Shown: piece after piece, positions 16,742 through 24,898 of the stretch
How positions within the stretch are numbered: the first letter of the stretch is position 1
Layout of the letters: every line of letters starts with the position of its first letter
Source of the DNA: G016756615 sp050958605
Lineage (GTDB): Bacteria; Pseudomonadota; Alphaproteobacteria; Rhizobiales; Rhizobiaceae
NCBI RefSeq assembly: GCF_050958605.1
Contig: NZ_JBJHDO010000002.1
Span: 186,001 to 250,000 of the forward strand
Direction of reading: 5' to 3'
DNA: 64,000 bases
Notes under the pieces: generated by a model
Told to the model about the DNA's origin: nothing
Seen by the model: the letters and a program-made list of their open reading frames with translations, nothing else
The model's database searches: none
Translations under genes and position numbers: made by a program

Positions 16742-18898
16742 TCAATCGTCATCGCCGGATTTTTGGCGGTTCCATGCGTCTAAAAACGCGTGGATTGAGT
16801 GTCGTTCGTCATCATCGAGCTCGCCGCAGTTCCGAACGGATTCTAAGGCTTCACGAAAAGCCGTGGCATCAATAATGTTCGTGTCTTCCCTGATTTGCGC
16901 AGTTATGGACCGCTTGGCGACGCGGTCACCTAACGAACCGAACCCACCCATGGCCATTGTCCAAGAAGACCCGGTCATTGCTCGCGCGAGGGCGACAAGT
17001 GCCTTTGGTTCTTTCAATAATCCGCCCGTCCACTCTTGTATTTCCGAAGGATCATTGTTCATAAATTCCACCCAGCGGTGAAGGATGTAAAGCAAGTCTT
17101 GATGGCCCAAGAGCGAACCGTTGGAAGCGGCTGAACGAATTAGTTTGAGAGCTCGATCAATCAGCTCGGGCAAAGCGGCTTCCGTTGTGAGGCAATCTTC
17201 CTCCCTCGTAGGTAACTTCCCTTCTCGCTGCTGGTAGTCGCCACGCGCTGAGGACACAAAGTCCACAAGCCATCCCAAGGACGCAGCCTTGGTGGCTTCG
17301 AAATACATCTTGGTCCGTTCCTCGATAGTGAAACGATCTCGCGTAAGACGCCTGATGAGCCAATGGTAGCGACGGCTTGTGTTCGCCACCGCCATAAATC
17401 CATCCTCGACATCTTTTTTGTGATCGATTTCGTCGTGGATCTCGAACAGTGCACCCAGTAGTGGCTCAACCTTGACCTTGTCGACGCGTTTCCCATGCGT
17501 GGTGAGCTCGTCGAGATAAACCGGGACCATTGATTGCCCTGTTTGACGCTCGACTTCAGATGCCCTCCGAAAAGCCGCTTTTATGAATTCCCGATCATCT
17601 GCCTTCTCGACCAGTTCCCCGATCTGTTGAGCCGACAAAACCTCGTCACTGAGCGAAAGTCGAAAATAGGTATCAAAATGCGCTTCAACGCAGACACGAC
17701 GTTCTGAGCTCCAGTCGCTTATCCAGTCGCCGGCATAGCTCGTCTCTTCTAGTCGAGGGAACAGCCGCTGTAGTGCCGTCCTTGCGAGTTCATGGCGATC
17801 TTGAGGGACGCTTTTTAGGAAAGTGTCGAATCGGTTTTGATCGGTTCGATTTCCACCACCCTCGCGTAGGGTGCCGCATGCCAGATGCTTGTTTGATCTG
17901 ACGGCTGCAAAGAGACCAGGCTCATACAGCCTGAGTGTTTCCAAGGCCATGAAATCGGCCGGGTTCACTTCACCGGCAATAGCAGGCCACGTCACGCTGA
18001 TGGCATTTTGGAATCGACTGACGTGACGCGGCGAAGTGATGTACGGTGCAACGACATCATAAAAGACATTCATAAACCGAACTATTTGATACTCGTTAGG
18101 CGATCCACAAATTTCAGAAATCGACGCGAGAACGGCATTGTTGAGATCGGTTGGAAGCGGGGCCGGAAGTTCAAACCCAGCTTGTATTATCTTTTCTAGA
18201 AAGTGGGGCCCTTCGGATGGGTACCTCTCACTAACCGCTTTTTCAGCAAGTTGTCGGTCGAAAACCACGAGGTACATTACGTTGGGCAACCGCCCCACAG
18301 ACTTGATCAGCCGAAAAATGGCAAGCGCTTCTTCTGGGGTTAGCCGATCCAGATCATCAATAATGACGAGAAACCGCCGATCCTGCTCCGCAAGGATTTT
18401 CGCGAGCTTTTGAAACGTTCCCTCTAACGTCTCACCGTCGGGAAAAAATCGCTTCGCAAAGTCGAACGCTCCGCCGACCAAACCCGCTAGCGGGCCTGCC
18501 GGAGTCAGCGCGATTGCCTGTCCAATTATCGGCCCTGCCTGTAAGATCCCACGCCCCAATTTGGGAATCAAATCCTTAACTTTGTCCTTGAGTGTTGAGC
18601 TTAAGATCGCGTTGAGGTTCTGAAGAAATGCAAGCGCCAACGCCTCTTCACCCCGGTACCACCAGCACTTAAACTCTGTAAGTATGAGTCGTTGATTTTC
18701 AGCTCTGCTCAATGCAGATCGTAACAAGTTGACGGCGCTACTTTTGCCAGAGCCCCACGGACCATTCAAAGCAATGGTGGTCCCTATGGGACTTTCGATG
18801 TTCAGTATGCTTTTTGCCAGCGCCTCGGCAAATGGCGTGACACCATATCGGTCGTCTTCGGAGTCTTCGATCGGGCTGTCGTTGAAATAGCTCTTCAT
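16742..18898 (-). CDS. KAP family P-loop NTPase
   Basis: A 718-residue protein of the KAP NTPase family. Walker A GPWGSGKSS is at residues 46-54 and Walker B FLVIIDDLDRL at 176-186. Between them is a hydrophobic stretch (residues about 112-145, with GPIIGQAIALTPAGPLAGLVGG), matching the membrane insertion seen in many KAP proteins, so it may be membrane-attached. Some members (PifA of plasmid F, QatA of Qat systems) act in phage defence. Here it is a single gene with no Qat-type partners. Its lower G+C and different codon use from its neighbours indicate horizontal transfer. Confidence 0.85.
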   Translation of the reverse strand: MKSYFNDSPIEDSEDDRYGVTPFAEALAKSILNIESPIGTTIALNGPWGSGKSSAVNLLRSALSRAENQRLILTEFKCWWYRGEEALALAFLQNLNAILSSTLKDKVKDLIPKLGRGILQAGPIIGQAIALTPAGPLAGLVGGAFDFAKRFFPDGETLEGTFQKLAKILAEQDRRFLVIIDDLDRLTPEEALAIFRLIKSVGRLPNVMYLVVFDRQLAEKAVSERYPSEGPHFLEKIIQAGFELPAPLPTDLNNAVLASISEICGSPNEYQIVRFMNVFYDVVAPYITSPRHVSRFQNAISVTWPAIAGEVNPADFMALETLRLYEPGLFAAVRSNKHLACGTLREGGGNRTDQNRFDTFLKSVPQDRHELARTALQRLFPRLEETSYAGDWISDWSSERRVCVEAHFDTYFRLSLSDEVLSAQQIGELVEKADDREFIKAAFRRASEVERQTGQSMVPVYLDELTTHGKRVDKVKVEPLLGALFEIHDEIDHKKDVEDGFMAVANTSRRYHWLIRRLTRDRFTIEERTKMYFEATKAASLGWLVDFVSSARGDYQQREGKLPTREEDCLTTEAALPELIDRALKLIRSAASNGSLLGHQDLLYILHRWVEFMNNDPSEIQEWTGGLLKEPKALVALARAMTGSSWTMAMGGFGSLGDRVAKRSITAQIREDTNIIDATAFREALESVRNCGELDDDERHSIHAFLDAWNRQKSGDDD

Positions 18899-18934
18899 AG
18901 CTCACTGTAAGCTTTTCTTTTCTTGAACTGCCAT

Positions 18935-19088
18935 GCATCAGCCCGGCAAGCTGCGCGGCTTTGCCGAGGCCTATCCTACGGCCGAATGCTTCTGCCCGAT
19001 CGGCAACGCTGATGAGATGTTCTGCCAATGGCTGCCAAGACGAGCGGTCGGCGCGCCCGAATGTGCATAGAACATGCAAACCCTCCAC
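18935..19088 (-). pseudogene. Probable remnant of a Cas3-type HD domain N-terminus
   Basis: Reading from an ATG at 19088, about 50 residues (FGRADRSSWQPLAEHL, then VADRAEAFGRRIGLGKAAQL and AGLMH) match the start of type I Cas3 HD domains, which have an EHL motif followed about 30 residues later by GLLHDLGK. The match stops at LMH, just where the conserved HD-dyad aspartate is expected, and the frame then runs into the 5' end of the KAP gene region. No other cas gene or repeat array is present. It could instead be a fragment of another HD hydrolase. Confidence 0.4.
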
Positions 19089-19208
19089 CTAGGTGCATGC
19101 TCACTCGGCAATTTCAGGTAGTCAAGCAGGAATCTGCAACCTTATCAAGTAGCTGGCCTAACTGTGCCGACATGGCTAGGCTGGAATTCGAAAGACATGG
19201 AGGTTCCC

Positions 19209-20939
19209 ATGACGGGCACAAGCGGCAACGCGAAACCCGGCCGCATCCCTCGGGATGGGTTGGCGCATGTATCGGGGGAAACTTCCGAACTGCTGCTTCC
19301 CCTCACCATCCCGCAGCTTCTGCAGCTCGCTGTAGCGGGCAACGGCCCACGCGACGCGGCGGTGTTTCCGGAGCAGGGCAGGCGGCTTTCCTGGGATCAG
19401 CTGGAGGAGGAGGTCGACGCCTTCGCCGGCGGTCTCATCAAGCTGGGGCTCGGCAAGGGCGACCGCGTCGGCATCTGGTCGCCGAACCGCTGGGAGTGGC
19501 TGGTCACTCAATATGCGACGGCGCGGATCGGGGCGATCCTCGTCAACATCAATCCGGCCTATCGCATGTTCGAGCTGGATTATGCGCTGAACAAGGTCGG
19601 CTGCGCGGCCCTGGTCACGGCGTCGAAGTTCAAGACGTCGGACTATGTCGGCATGCTACGCTCGCTCGCGCCGGAACTCGACCAATGCGCGCCCGGAGAG
19701 CTGCGCGCTGAGAAGCTGCCCTCGCTCCGGTCGGTTATCCTGATGGGCGAGGAGCAAAGTCCCGGCATGTTTGCGTTTGCCGAGGTCATGGAGAAGGGGA
19801 AGGCCGTGCCGCGCGGGCGGCTCGACGCCGCGACGGCGGCGCTGCGGCCCGGCGATGCGATCAACATCCAGTTCACCAGCGGCACAACCGGCGCGCCGAA
19901 GGGCGCGACGCTGACCCACACCAACATCGTCAACAACGGGCATTTCGTCACCGCCGCGATGAACCTCTCCAAGGAGGACCGGCTGTGCATTCCCGTGCCC
20001 TTCTATCATTGCTTCGGCATGGTGATGGGCTCGCTCGGCTGCGTCTCCAAGGGCGCGACCATGGTGTTTCCCGGCGAGGGTTTCGACGCAGCCGCGACGC
20101 TCAGGGCCGTGGAAGCCGAGAAATGCACGGCGCTCTACGGCGTGCCGACCATGTTCGTCGCCATGCTCGATCATCCTGATTTCAAGAGCTTCGATCTCTC
20201 GTCGCTGCGCACCGGCATCATGGCCGGCGCGCCATGCCCGATCGAGGTGATGAAGCGCGTGATCGGCAGCATGCATATGAGCGAGGTGACCATCGCCTAT
20301 GGCATGACGGAAACCAGCCCGGTCTCGTTCCAGAGCGCGGTCGACGACCCGCTCGAGCGCCGTGTCTCGACTGTCGGGCGGGTCCATCCGCATGTCGAGG
20401 TCAAGATCGTCGACGAGAGCGGCAACACGCTGCCGACTGGCGCGCGCGGCGAGCTCTGCACGCGGGGCTATTCGGTGATGTCCGGCTATTGGGACGACAG
20501 CGAGCGCACCGCCGAGGCGATCGACGCAGGCGGCTGGATGCATACGGGCGACCTCGCGACCATAGACGACGAAGGCTATTGCAACATCGTCGGCCGGGTG
20601 AAGGACATGGTGATCCGTGGCGGCGAAAACATCTATCCGCGCGAGGTCGAGGAGTTCCTTTATCGCCATCCCAAGGTGCGCGAGGTCCAGGTGTTCGGCG
20701 TGCCGGATGCCAGATATGGCGAAGAGCTCTGTGCCTGGATCGTGCCGCTCGCCGGCCAGACGGTGACGGAAGAGGAGATGCGCGACTATTGCCGTGACCA
20801 GATCGCCCACTACAAGGTGCCGCGCTATTTCCGCTTCAAGACCGAGCTGCCGATGACGGTGACCGGCAAGCCGCAGAAATTCATCATGCGCGATACGATG
20901 ATCGAGGAGCTCGATCTGGTGGTGGCGAAGACGGCGTGA
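19209..20939 (+). CDS. Acyl-CoA synthetase (AMP-binding, ACSF2-like)
   Basis: A 576-residue adenylate-forming enzyme that activates a fatty or related carboxylic acid to its CoA thioester. The P-loop FTSGTTGAPKGATLTH is near residue 222, the A5 motif YGMTETSP near 364, the A7 segment GWMHTGDLA follows, and the catalytic lysine lies in TGKPQKF near the C-terminus. The start at 19209 has GGAGGTTCCC in front, better than upstream alternatives at 19164 and 19197. It stands alone; chain-length preference cannot be read. Confidence 0.9.
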   Translation: MTGTSGNAKPGRIPRDGLAHVSGETSELLLPLTIPQLLQLAVAGNGPRDAAVFPEQGRRLSWDQLEEEVDAFAGGLIKLGLGKGDRVGIWSPNRWEWLVTQYATARIGAILVNINPAYRMFELDYALNKVGCAALVTASKFKTSDYVGMLRSLAPELDQCAPGELRAEKLPSLRSVILMGEEQSPGMFAFAEVMEKGKAVPRGRLDAATAALRPGDAINIQFTSGTTGAPKGATLTHTNIVNNGHFVTAAMNLSKEDRLCIPVPFYHCFGMVMGSLGCVSKGATMVFPGEGFDAAATLRAVEAEKCTALYGVPTMFVAMLDHPDFKSFDLSSLRTGIMAGAPCPIEVMKRVIGSMHMSEVTIAYGMTETSPVSFQSAVDDPLERRVSTVGRVHPHVEVKIVDESGNTLPTGARGELCTRGYSVMSGYWDDSERTAEAIDAGGWMHTGDLATIDDEGYCNIVGRVKDMVIRGGENIYPREVEEFLYRHPKVREVQVFGVPDARYGEELCAWIVPLAGQTVTEEEMRDYCRDQIAHYKVPRYFRFKTELPMTVTGKPQKFIMRDTMIEELDLVVAKTA

Positions 20940-20960
20940 AGCTCCGGCGATGGCGAGTTG

Positions 20961-21099
20961 CCCCTCACTGTCCTGCCGGACATCTCTCCCCGCAAGCGGG
21001 GCGAGAGACGCCGGCCGCTTGGGTTTCGCTAATCGGAATGTTGGTGATTGGCGAAACCGAAGATGACAGCGGTCTTCTCCCTCCTACAGGGAGAAGACG
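20961..21099. repeat. Inverted, diverged copy of the 161-bp palindromic element
   Basis: CCCCTCACTGTCCTGCCGG followed by ACATCTCTCCCCGCAAGCGGGG and the inner GATTGGCGAAACCGAAG match the reverse complement of the elements at 11404-12036. The distal part ends at GGGAGAAGACG, so the outer arm is missing. It lies just after the acyl-CoA synthetase gene. Confidence 0.75.
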
Positions 21100-21190
21100 T
21101 TCATAAGTCCTGGGAGGACGCCTTGGATGGTGAAATACATGGCGCAACGTATGGAAAGCTCAAAGAGCGGGATGGTGCTGGTGCCGATTC

Positions 21191-21454
21191 GGCCATTTCG
21201 TTCTGCACCGTTGGGTGGCTTGCTCAACCGTAGCGGAATGGATCCTCGGATCAGCTCGCCCGCTGGCGCGGGCTCCCGTCCGAGGATGACGATTGCGTTG
21301 AAGACCTGCCCAAATCACCAACCTTGGCGATTGGCATCGCCATGGAAGCTTCGTCATCCTCGGGCCGGCGCCGAGCGAAGCGATGGCGACGTGACCCGTG
21401 GATCCATTCCGTTACGTTCGGGCAACCCACCCAATGGTGCAGAACGAAGTGGCC
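21191..21454. repeat. Second type of inverted-repeat element
   Basis: The left arm (from 21191, GGCCATTTCGTTCTGCACCG onward) and right arm (ending CAGAACGAAGTGGCC at 21454) are about 60-bp near-reverse-complements that include CGGAATGGATCC. Between them are GAGGATGACGA and its inverse TCGTCATCCTCGG. It fills most of the 563-bp gap between the synthetase and aldo/keto reductase genes; no gene lies there. Confidence 0.7.
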
Positions 21455-21502
21455 GAACGGCAGTGACAGCAGCCATCATCCGACCTGCCTGACCATCACC
21501 AC

Positions 21503-22525
21503 CTAACCAACAGGCGCATCCGTCCTCATCAGCCCCTCCGCCTTGAGCTCGTCCCACAATGCACCGGAGATCACCGCATCGTAGATGGCGCGGTTGCTTT
21601 TGGCTTCTTCGACGGCCTGTCCTCCGGGGATGACCGACATCACGCGGGGGTGGAGCAGCGGGAAACGGAGTGCCGCCTCGATGAGCCGCACGCCATGGCG
21701 GCGGCAGATGGCTTCGATGCGCGAGACCTTGTCGAGGATCTCCTGCGGTGCTTCCGAATAATTGTAATAGGCGCCGGGGCGGGCGCCCGTCGCCAATATG
21801 CCGGAATTGTAGGGGCCGCCGAGAACGATGCCGATGCCGCGCTTCTCGCAGAGCGGCAGGAAGGATTGCAGCGCCTCCTGCTCGAGCAGCGTGTAGCGGC
21901 CGGCGAGCAGGAAGAGATCGAAGTCGCCGCGCTCGGCGAGCCACTGGCAGGGCTGCCATTCGTTGATGCCGGCGCCGAAGGCCTTGATCACGCCCTGGTC
22001 GCGCAGCGCAAGCAGCGCGTAGTAGCCCGAGGTCATCAATTGATCGAGGCGCGCCTGGAGGGCCTCCTGCGTGCCATGGTTGAAGACGTCGAGATCGTGG
22101 GCGTAGAGGATGTCGATGCGGTCGACGCCGAGGCGTTCGAGCGAGGCCTCGAAGGAGCGCATCACCCCGTCATAGGTGTAGTCGTAGACCTCGCGGCGGG
22201 TCGGCGTGTCGAAGAACTTGCCGATGCCCGTCCTCTCTTCCGGCGGGCAGGCTTTCAGGAGCCGCCCGACCTTGCTTGAGAGCACGTAGTCGTCGCGCTT
22301 CCTGCCGCGAAGAAAGGGGTTGAGGCGGGTTTCGGCAAGGCCGAGACCGTAGAGCGGCGCGGTATCGAAATAGCGGCAGCCGGTCTCCCAGGCCGTGTCG
22401 AGGATGCGGCGCGCATCCTCGTCGGAGATCGCCCGATAGAGGTTGCCGAGCGGCGCGGTGCCGAAGCCCAGCTCGGTGAAATCGATGCCGCCATTGCCAA
22501 GCCGGTCGAAATGCCGTGTCTTCAT
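21503..22525 (-). CDS. Aldo/keto reductase
   Basis: A 340-residue NAD(P)-dependent enzyme of the aldo/keto reductase superfamily. The catalytic aspartate and tyrosine are in FDTAPLYG (D54, Y59), followed by the GSSKVGR-like SSKVGR segment. It most resembles the branch containing L-fucose/D-threo-aldose 1-dehydrogenases, which oxidise free sugars to lactones. It is the last gene of a run with two permeases and a binding protein (14-bp gap), so it probably acts on the imported sugar. Confidence 0.88.
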   Translation of the reverse strand: MKTRHFDRLGNGGIDFTELGFGTAPLGNLYRAISDEDARRILDTAWETGCRYFDTAPLYGLGLAETRLNPFLRGRKRDDYVLSSKVGRLLKACPPEERTGIGKFFDTPTRREVYDYTYDGVMRSFEASLERLGVDRIDILYAHDLDVFNHGTQEALQARLDQLMTSGYYALLALRDQGVIKAFGAGINEWQPCQWLAERGDFDLFLLAGRYTLLEQEALQSFLPLCEKRGIGIVLGGPYNSGILATGARPGAYYNYSEAPQEILDKVSRIEAICRRHGVRLIEAALRFPLLHPRVMSVIPGGQAVEEAKSNRAIYDAVISGALWDELKAEGLMRTDAPVG

Positions 22526-22538
22526 TTTCAGTCTGTCC

Positions 22539-23468
22539 CTATTTCACCGCGCCTGTCGCCATGCCGGCGATGATATAGCGTTCCAGAACGATGCCAACGA
22601 TGATCAGCGGGGCGATGGCGGCGGTCGAAAGCGCGGCCATCGCCCACCAGTTGATGCCCTGGCTGCCGGTCTGGCTCGCCACCATCACGGGCAGCGTCTT
22701 GGCTTCGGTGCTGGTGAGCAGCGAGGCGAAGAAATATTCGTTCCAGCACAGGATGAGCGCCAGGATGAAGGCCGCCACCATGCCCGGCAGGGCGATCGGC
22801 ACCACGATGCGCAGGAATGCGCCCCATACGGTGAGCCCGTCGACCAGGGCCGCTTCCTCGAGCTCCACGGGTATCGCCTTGAACTGGTCGCGCATGATCC
22901 AGATGACGATCGGCAGCACCATCAGCGTGTAGACGAGGATGAGGCCGATGCGCGAGTCGAGCAGCGCGATCTCCTTGTAGAGCACCAGGAAGGGCAGGGC
23001 GAGAACGACCGGTGGCAGGATGAGCTGGGACAGGAAGAAGAAGGAGATGTCCTTGTTGCGCATCCACAGGAACCGGTAGGAGAAGCGGCTCAGCCCATAG
23101 GCGGCGAGCGACCCGATCACCAGCGCCAGGAACGACGCCACGATCGAGGCCACGACGCTGTTCCAGAAACGCTTCAGGAATTCGTCGCGCACCGTCGAGG
23201 TCTGGAAGATCGTGTCGGGCGAGAGCCCCAGCGACTGCCAGCCTTTCCATTGCGGCCAGAAATCGACGAAGGGGATGAGATTTCCCTTCATCACGTCCGG
23301 CGCGATCTTGAAGGAGGTGGTTACGGTCCAGAAGATCGGAAAGAGGCAGATGAAGGCCCAAAGGATGAGGATGCCGTAAATCGCGATGCGGGCCGCGATG
23401 TGGCGAATGCGGCCGGTGGCGCTTTCGGCGGGGGTAACGGTCGAGTGAGGCAGGTCGATGGCTGTCAT
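22539..23468 (-). CDS. Carbohydrate ABC transporter permease, MalG type
   Basis: A 309-residue inner-membrane protein with six predicted helices and the cytoplasmic EAA loop (EEAALVDGLTVWGAFLRIVVP) that contacts the ATPase. The start at 23468 has AAGGAAG upstream, somewhat far at about 12 bases. A 147-bp palindromic element lies between it and the partner permease gene. It is the second permease of a CUT1-family sugar importer whose ATPase is encoded divergently at 26994. Confidence 0.9.
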   Translation of the reverse strand: MTAIDLPHSTVTPAESATGRIRHIAARIAIYGILILWAFICLFPIFWTVTTSFKIAPDVMKGNLIPFVDFWPQWKGWQSLGLSPDTIFQTSTVRDEFLKRFWNSVVASIVASFLALVIGSLAAYGLSRFSYRFLWMRNKDISFFFLSQLILPPVVLALPFLVLYKEIALLDSRIGLILVYTLMVLPIVIWIMRDQFKAIPVELEEAALVDGLTVWGAFLRIVVPIALPGMVAAFILALILCWNEYFFASLLTSTEAKTLPVMVASQTGSQGINWWAMAALSTAAIAPLIIVGIVLERYIIAGMATGAVK

Positions 23469-23516
23469 TGAGGCACGCCACTTCCTTTGCAGATGAACAT
23501 GGCGGGTACGCCAGGT

Positions 23517-23663
23517 CCCCCTCTCCGTCTCGGCTTCGCCGAGCCACCTCTCCCCCACGCTGCGCGTAGGGGAGAGGAAGCGCCGGCGGCACATTTGGCG
23601 CCTTTCCTCTTCCACACGAATGTTGGGGAGAGGTGGCTCGGCGAAGCCGAGACGGAGAGGGGG
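23517..23663. repeat. Palindromic element between permease genes
   Basis: CCCCCTCTCCGTCTCGGCTT and its inverse ending GAGACGGAGAGGGGG bound a central pair CTCCCCCACGCTGCG / TGGGGAGAGG. The element adds about 150 bp inside an otherwise tightly packed transporter operon. It is of the same general type as those at 7452, 56281 and 61263. Confidence 0.85.
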
Positions 23664-23688
23664 AACTGCCGGGCAAGGAGGACAGTCA

Positions 23689-24819
23689 TCAAGCCTCCTC
23701 CTGCCCATACCCACGCAGCCAGCGGCCGGCGATGTTGAGCATCAAGGTGAGCGCCACCACGATCAGCACGAGATAGACCATGGCCAGCAGCGTGCCGTAG
23801 CCGACATTCGAGCGGTCGCGGTATTCGCGGTAGATGAAGCTCGTCACGGAATCCGTGGCGCCGCCCGGCCCGCCGGAGGTGACGTTGATGATGATGTCGG
23901 CGATCTTCAGCTTGAAGATGATGCGGATCATGATCGCCGTGATGGAGACGGGAAGGGTCAGCGGGAACACCACCTTCCAGAAGCTCTGCCAGGCGCTCGC
24001 GCCGTCGACCCTGGCGGCTTCCAGTACCTCGCGCGGCAGCGCCTGGAGACCGGCGAGCAGCATGATCATCATCAGCGGAATGAAGGTCCAGGCGTCCATC
24101 GCCATGATTGACAGCTTGGCGAGCCAGGGGTCGGTGAAGAAGGAGGGGTTTTCCCAGCCCAGCCAACGGGCGAGGTTCGCCACCGGCCCGAAACGGATCT
24201 CCATCATGGATTTGCCGACCATCCAGCTCACCGCCACCGGGGAGAGCATCAGCGGCAAGAGGAAGACGACGCGGAAGAACTTGCGCCCGCGGATCTGCGA
24301 ATTGAGAAGCAGCGCCAGGCCGAAAGCGATGGCGTATTCGACCAGGACCGAAAGCGTGTACCAGATCATGTTGGCGAGTGCGTTCCAGTAGAACGGATCG
24401 GCAAGCATCTGCCTGACATTGTCGAGCCCGTTGAACTTACGGCCCTCGAATGCGGAGAGATTCCAGTCGGTGAAGGCGATATAGAGGCCGAACACCAGCG
24501 GGAAGATCACCATGGCGGCGATGAACAGCACCGCCGGCAGCACGAACAGCGCCTTTGAACCTTCGTTGCCGCGCCGCAGCACCTGGGACCAGCCGAAGGC
24601 GACGGCCCAGGCGAGATAGGCGTAGACGAGCGGTCGCCAGTTATCGAAGCCTTTGTAGATAAGACCCGCGCTGGACAGAACCTGCACCGCGAGCGTGCCG
24701 AGCAGAACGGCCCAACCGGCGATCAGCACGAGCTGGCCGAGGCGTTGCCGTGCCGCCGGCACCGGCTCGGGCGCCACGAGGTCCTTGGGATCGGCCGAGA
24801 TTGCCGACGCGTCTTGCAT
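23689..24819 (-). CDS. Carbohydrate ABC transporter permease, MalF type
   Basis: A 376-residue membrane protein. The C-terminal part (about residues 90-376) has six helices and the EAA loop (LEAARVDGASAWQSFWKVVFP). About 80 extra N-terminal residues carry two additional predicted helices (LVLIAGWAVLLGTLAVQVL; PLVYAYLAWAVAFGW), longer than the usual 290-320 residues. It pairs with the MalG-type permease. The gene follows the binding-protein gene after 79 bp. Confidence 0.9.
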   Translation of the reverse strand: MQDASAISADPKDLVAPEPVPAARQRLGQLVLIAGWAVLLGTLAVQVLSSAGLIYKGFDNWRPLVYAYLAWAVAFGWSQVLRRGNEGSKALFVLPAVLFIAAMVIFPLVFGLYIAFTDWNLSAFEGRKFNGLDNVRQMLADPFYWNALANMIWYTLSVLVEYAIAFGLALLLNSQIRGRKFFRVVFLLPLMLSPVAVSWMVGKSMMEIRFGPVANLARWLGWENPSFFTDPWLAKLSIMAMDAWTFIPLMMIMLLAGLQALPREVLEAARVDGASAWQSFWKVVFPLTLPVSITAIMIRIIFKLKIADIIINVTSGGPGGATDSVTSFIYREYRDRSNVGYGTLLAMVYLVLIVVALTLMLNIAGRWLRGYGQEEA

Positions 24820-24898
24820 GGTGCCACCGATATGCGATCAGAATTCTGGACCGGCGGAAAGCTTCCCGCCGGTCAGGCTGGAGCCGATGCTCCGTCGC

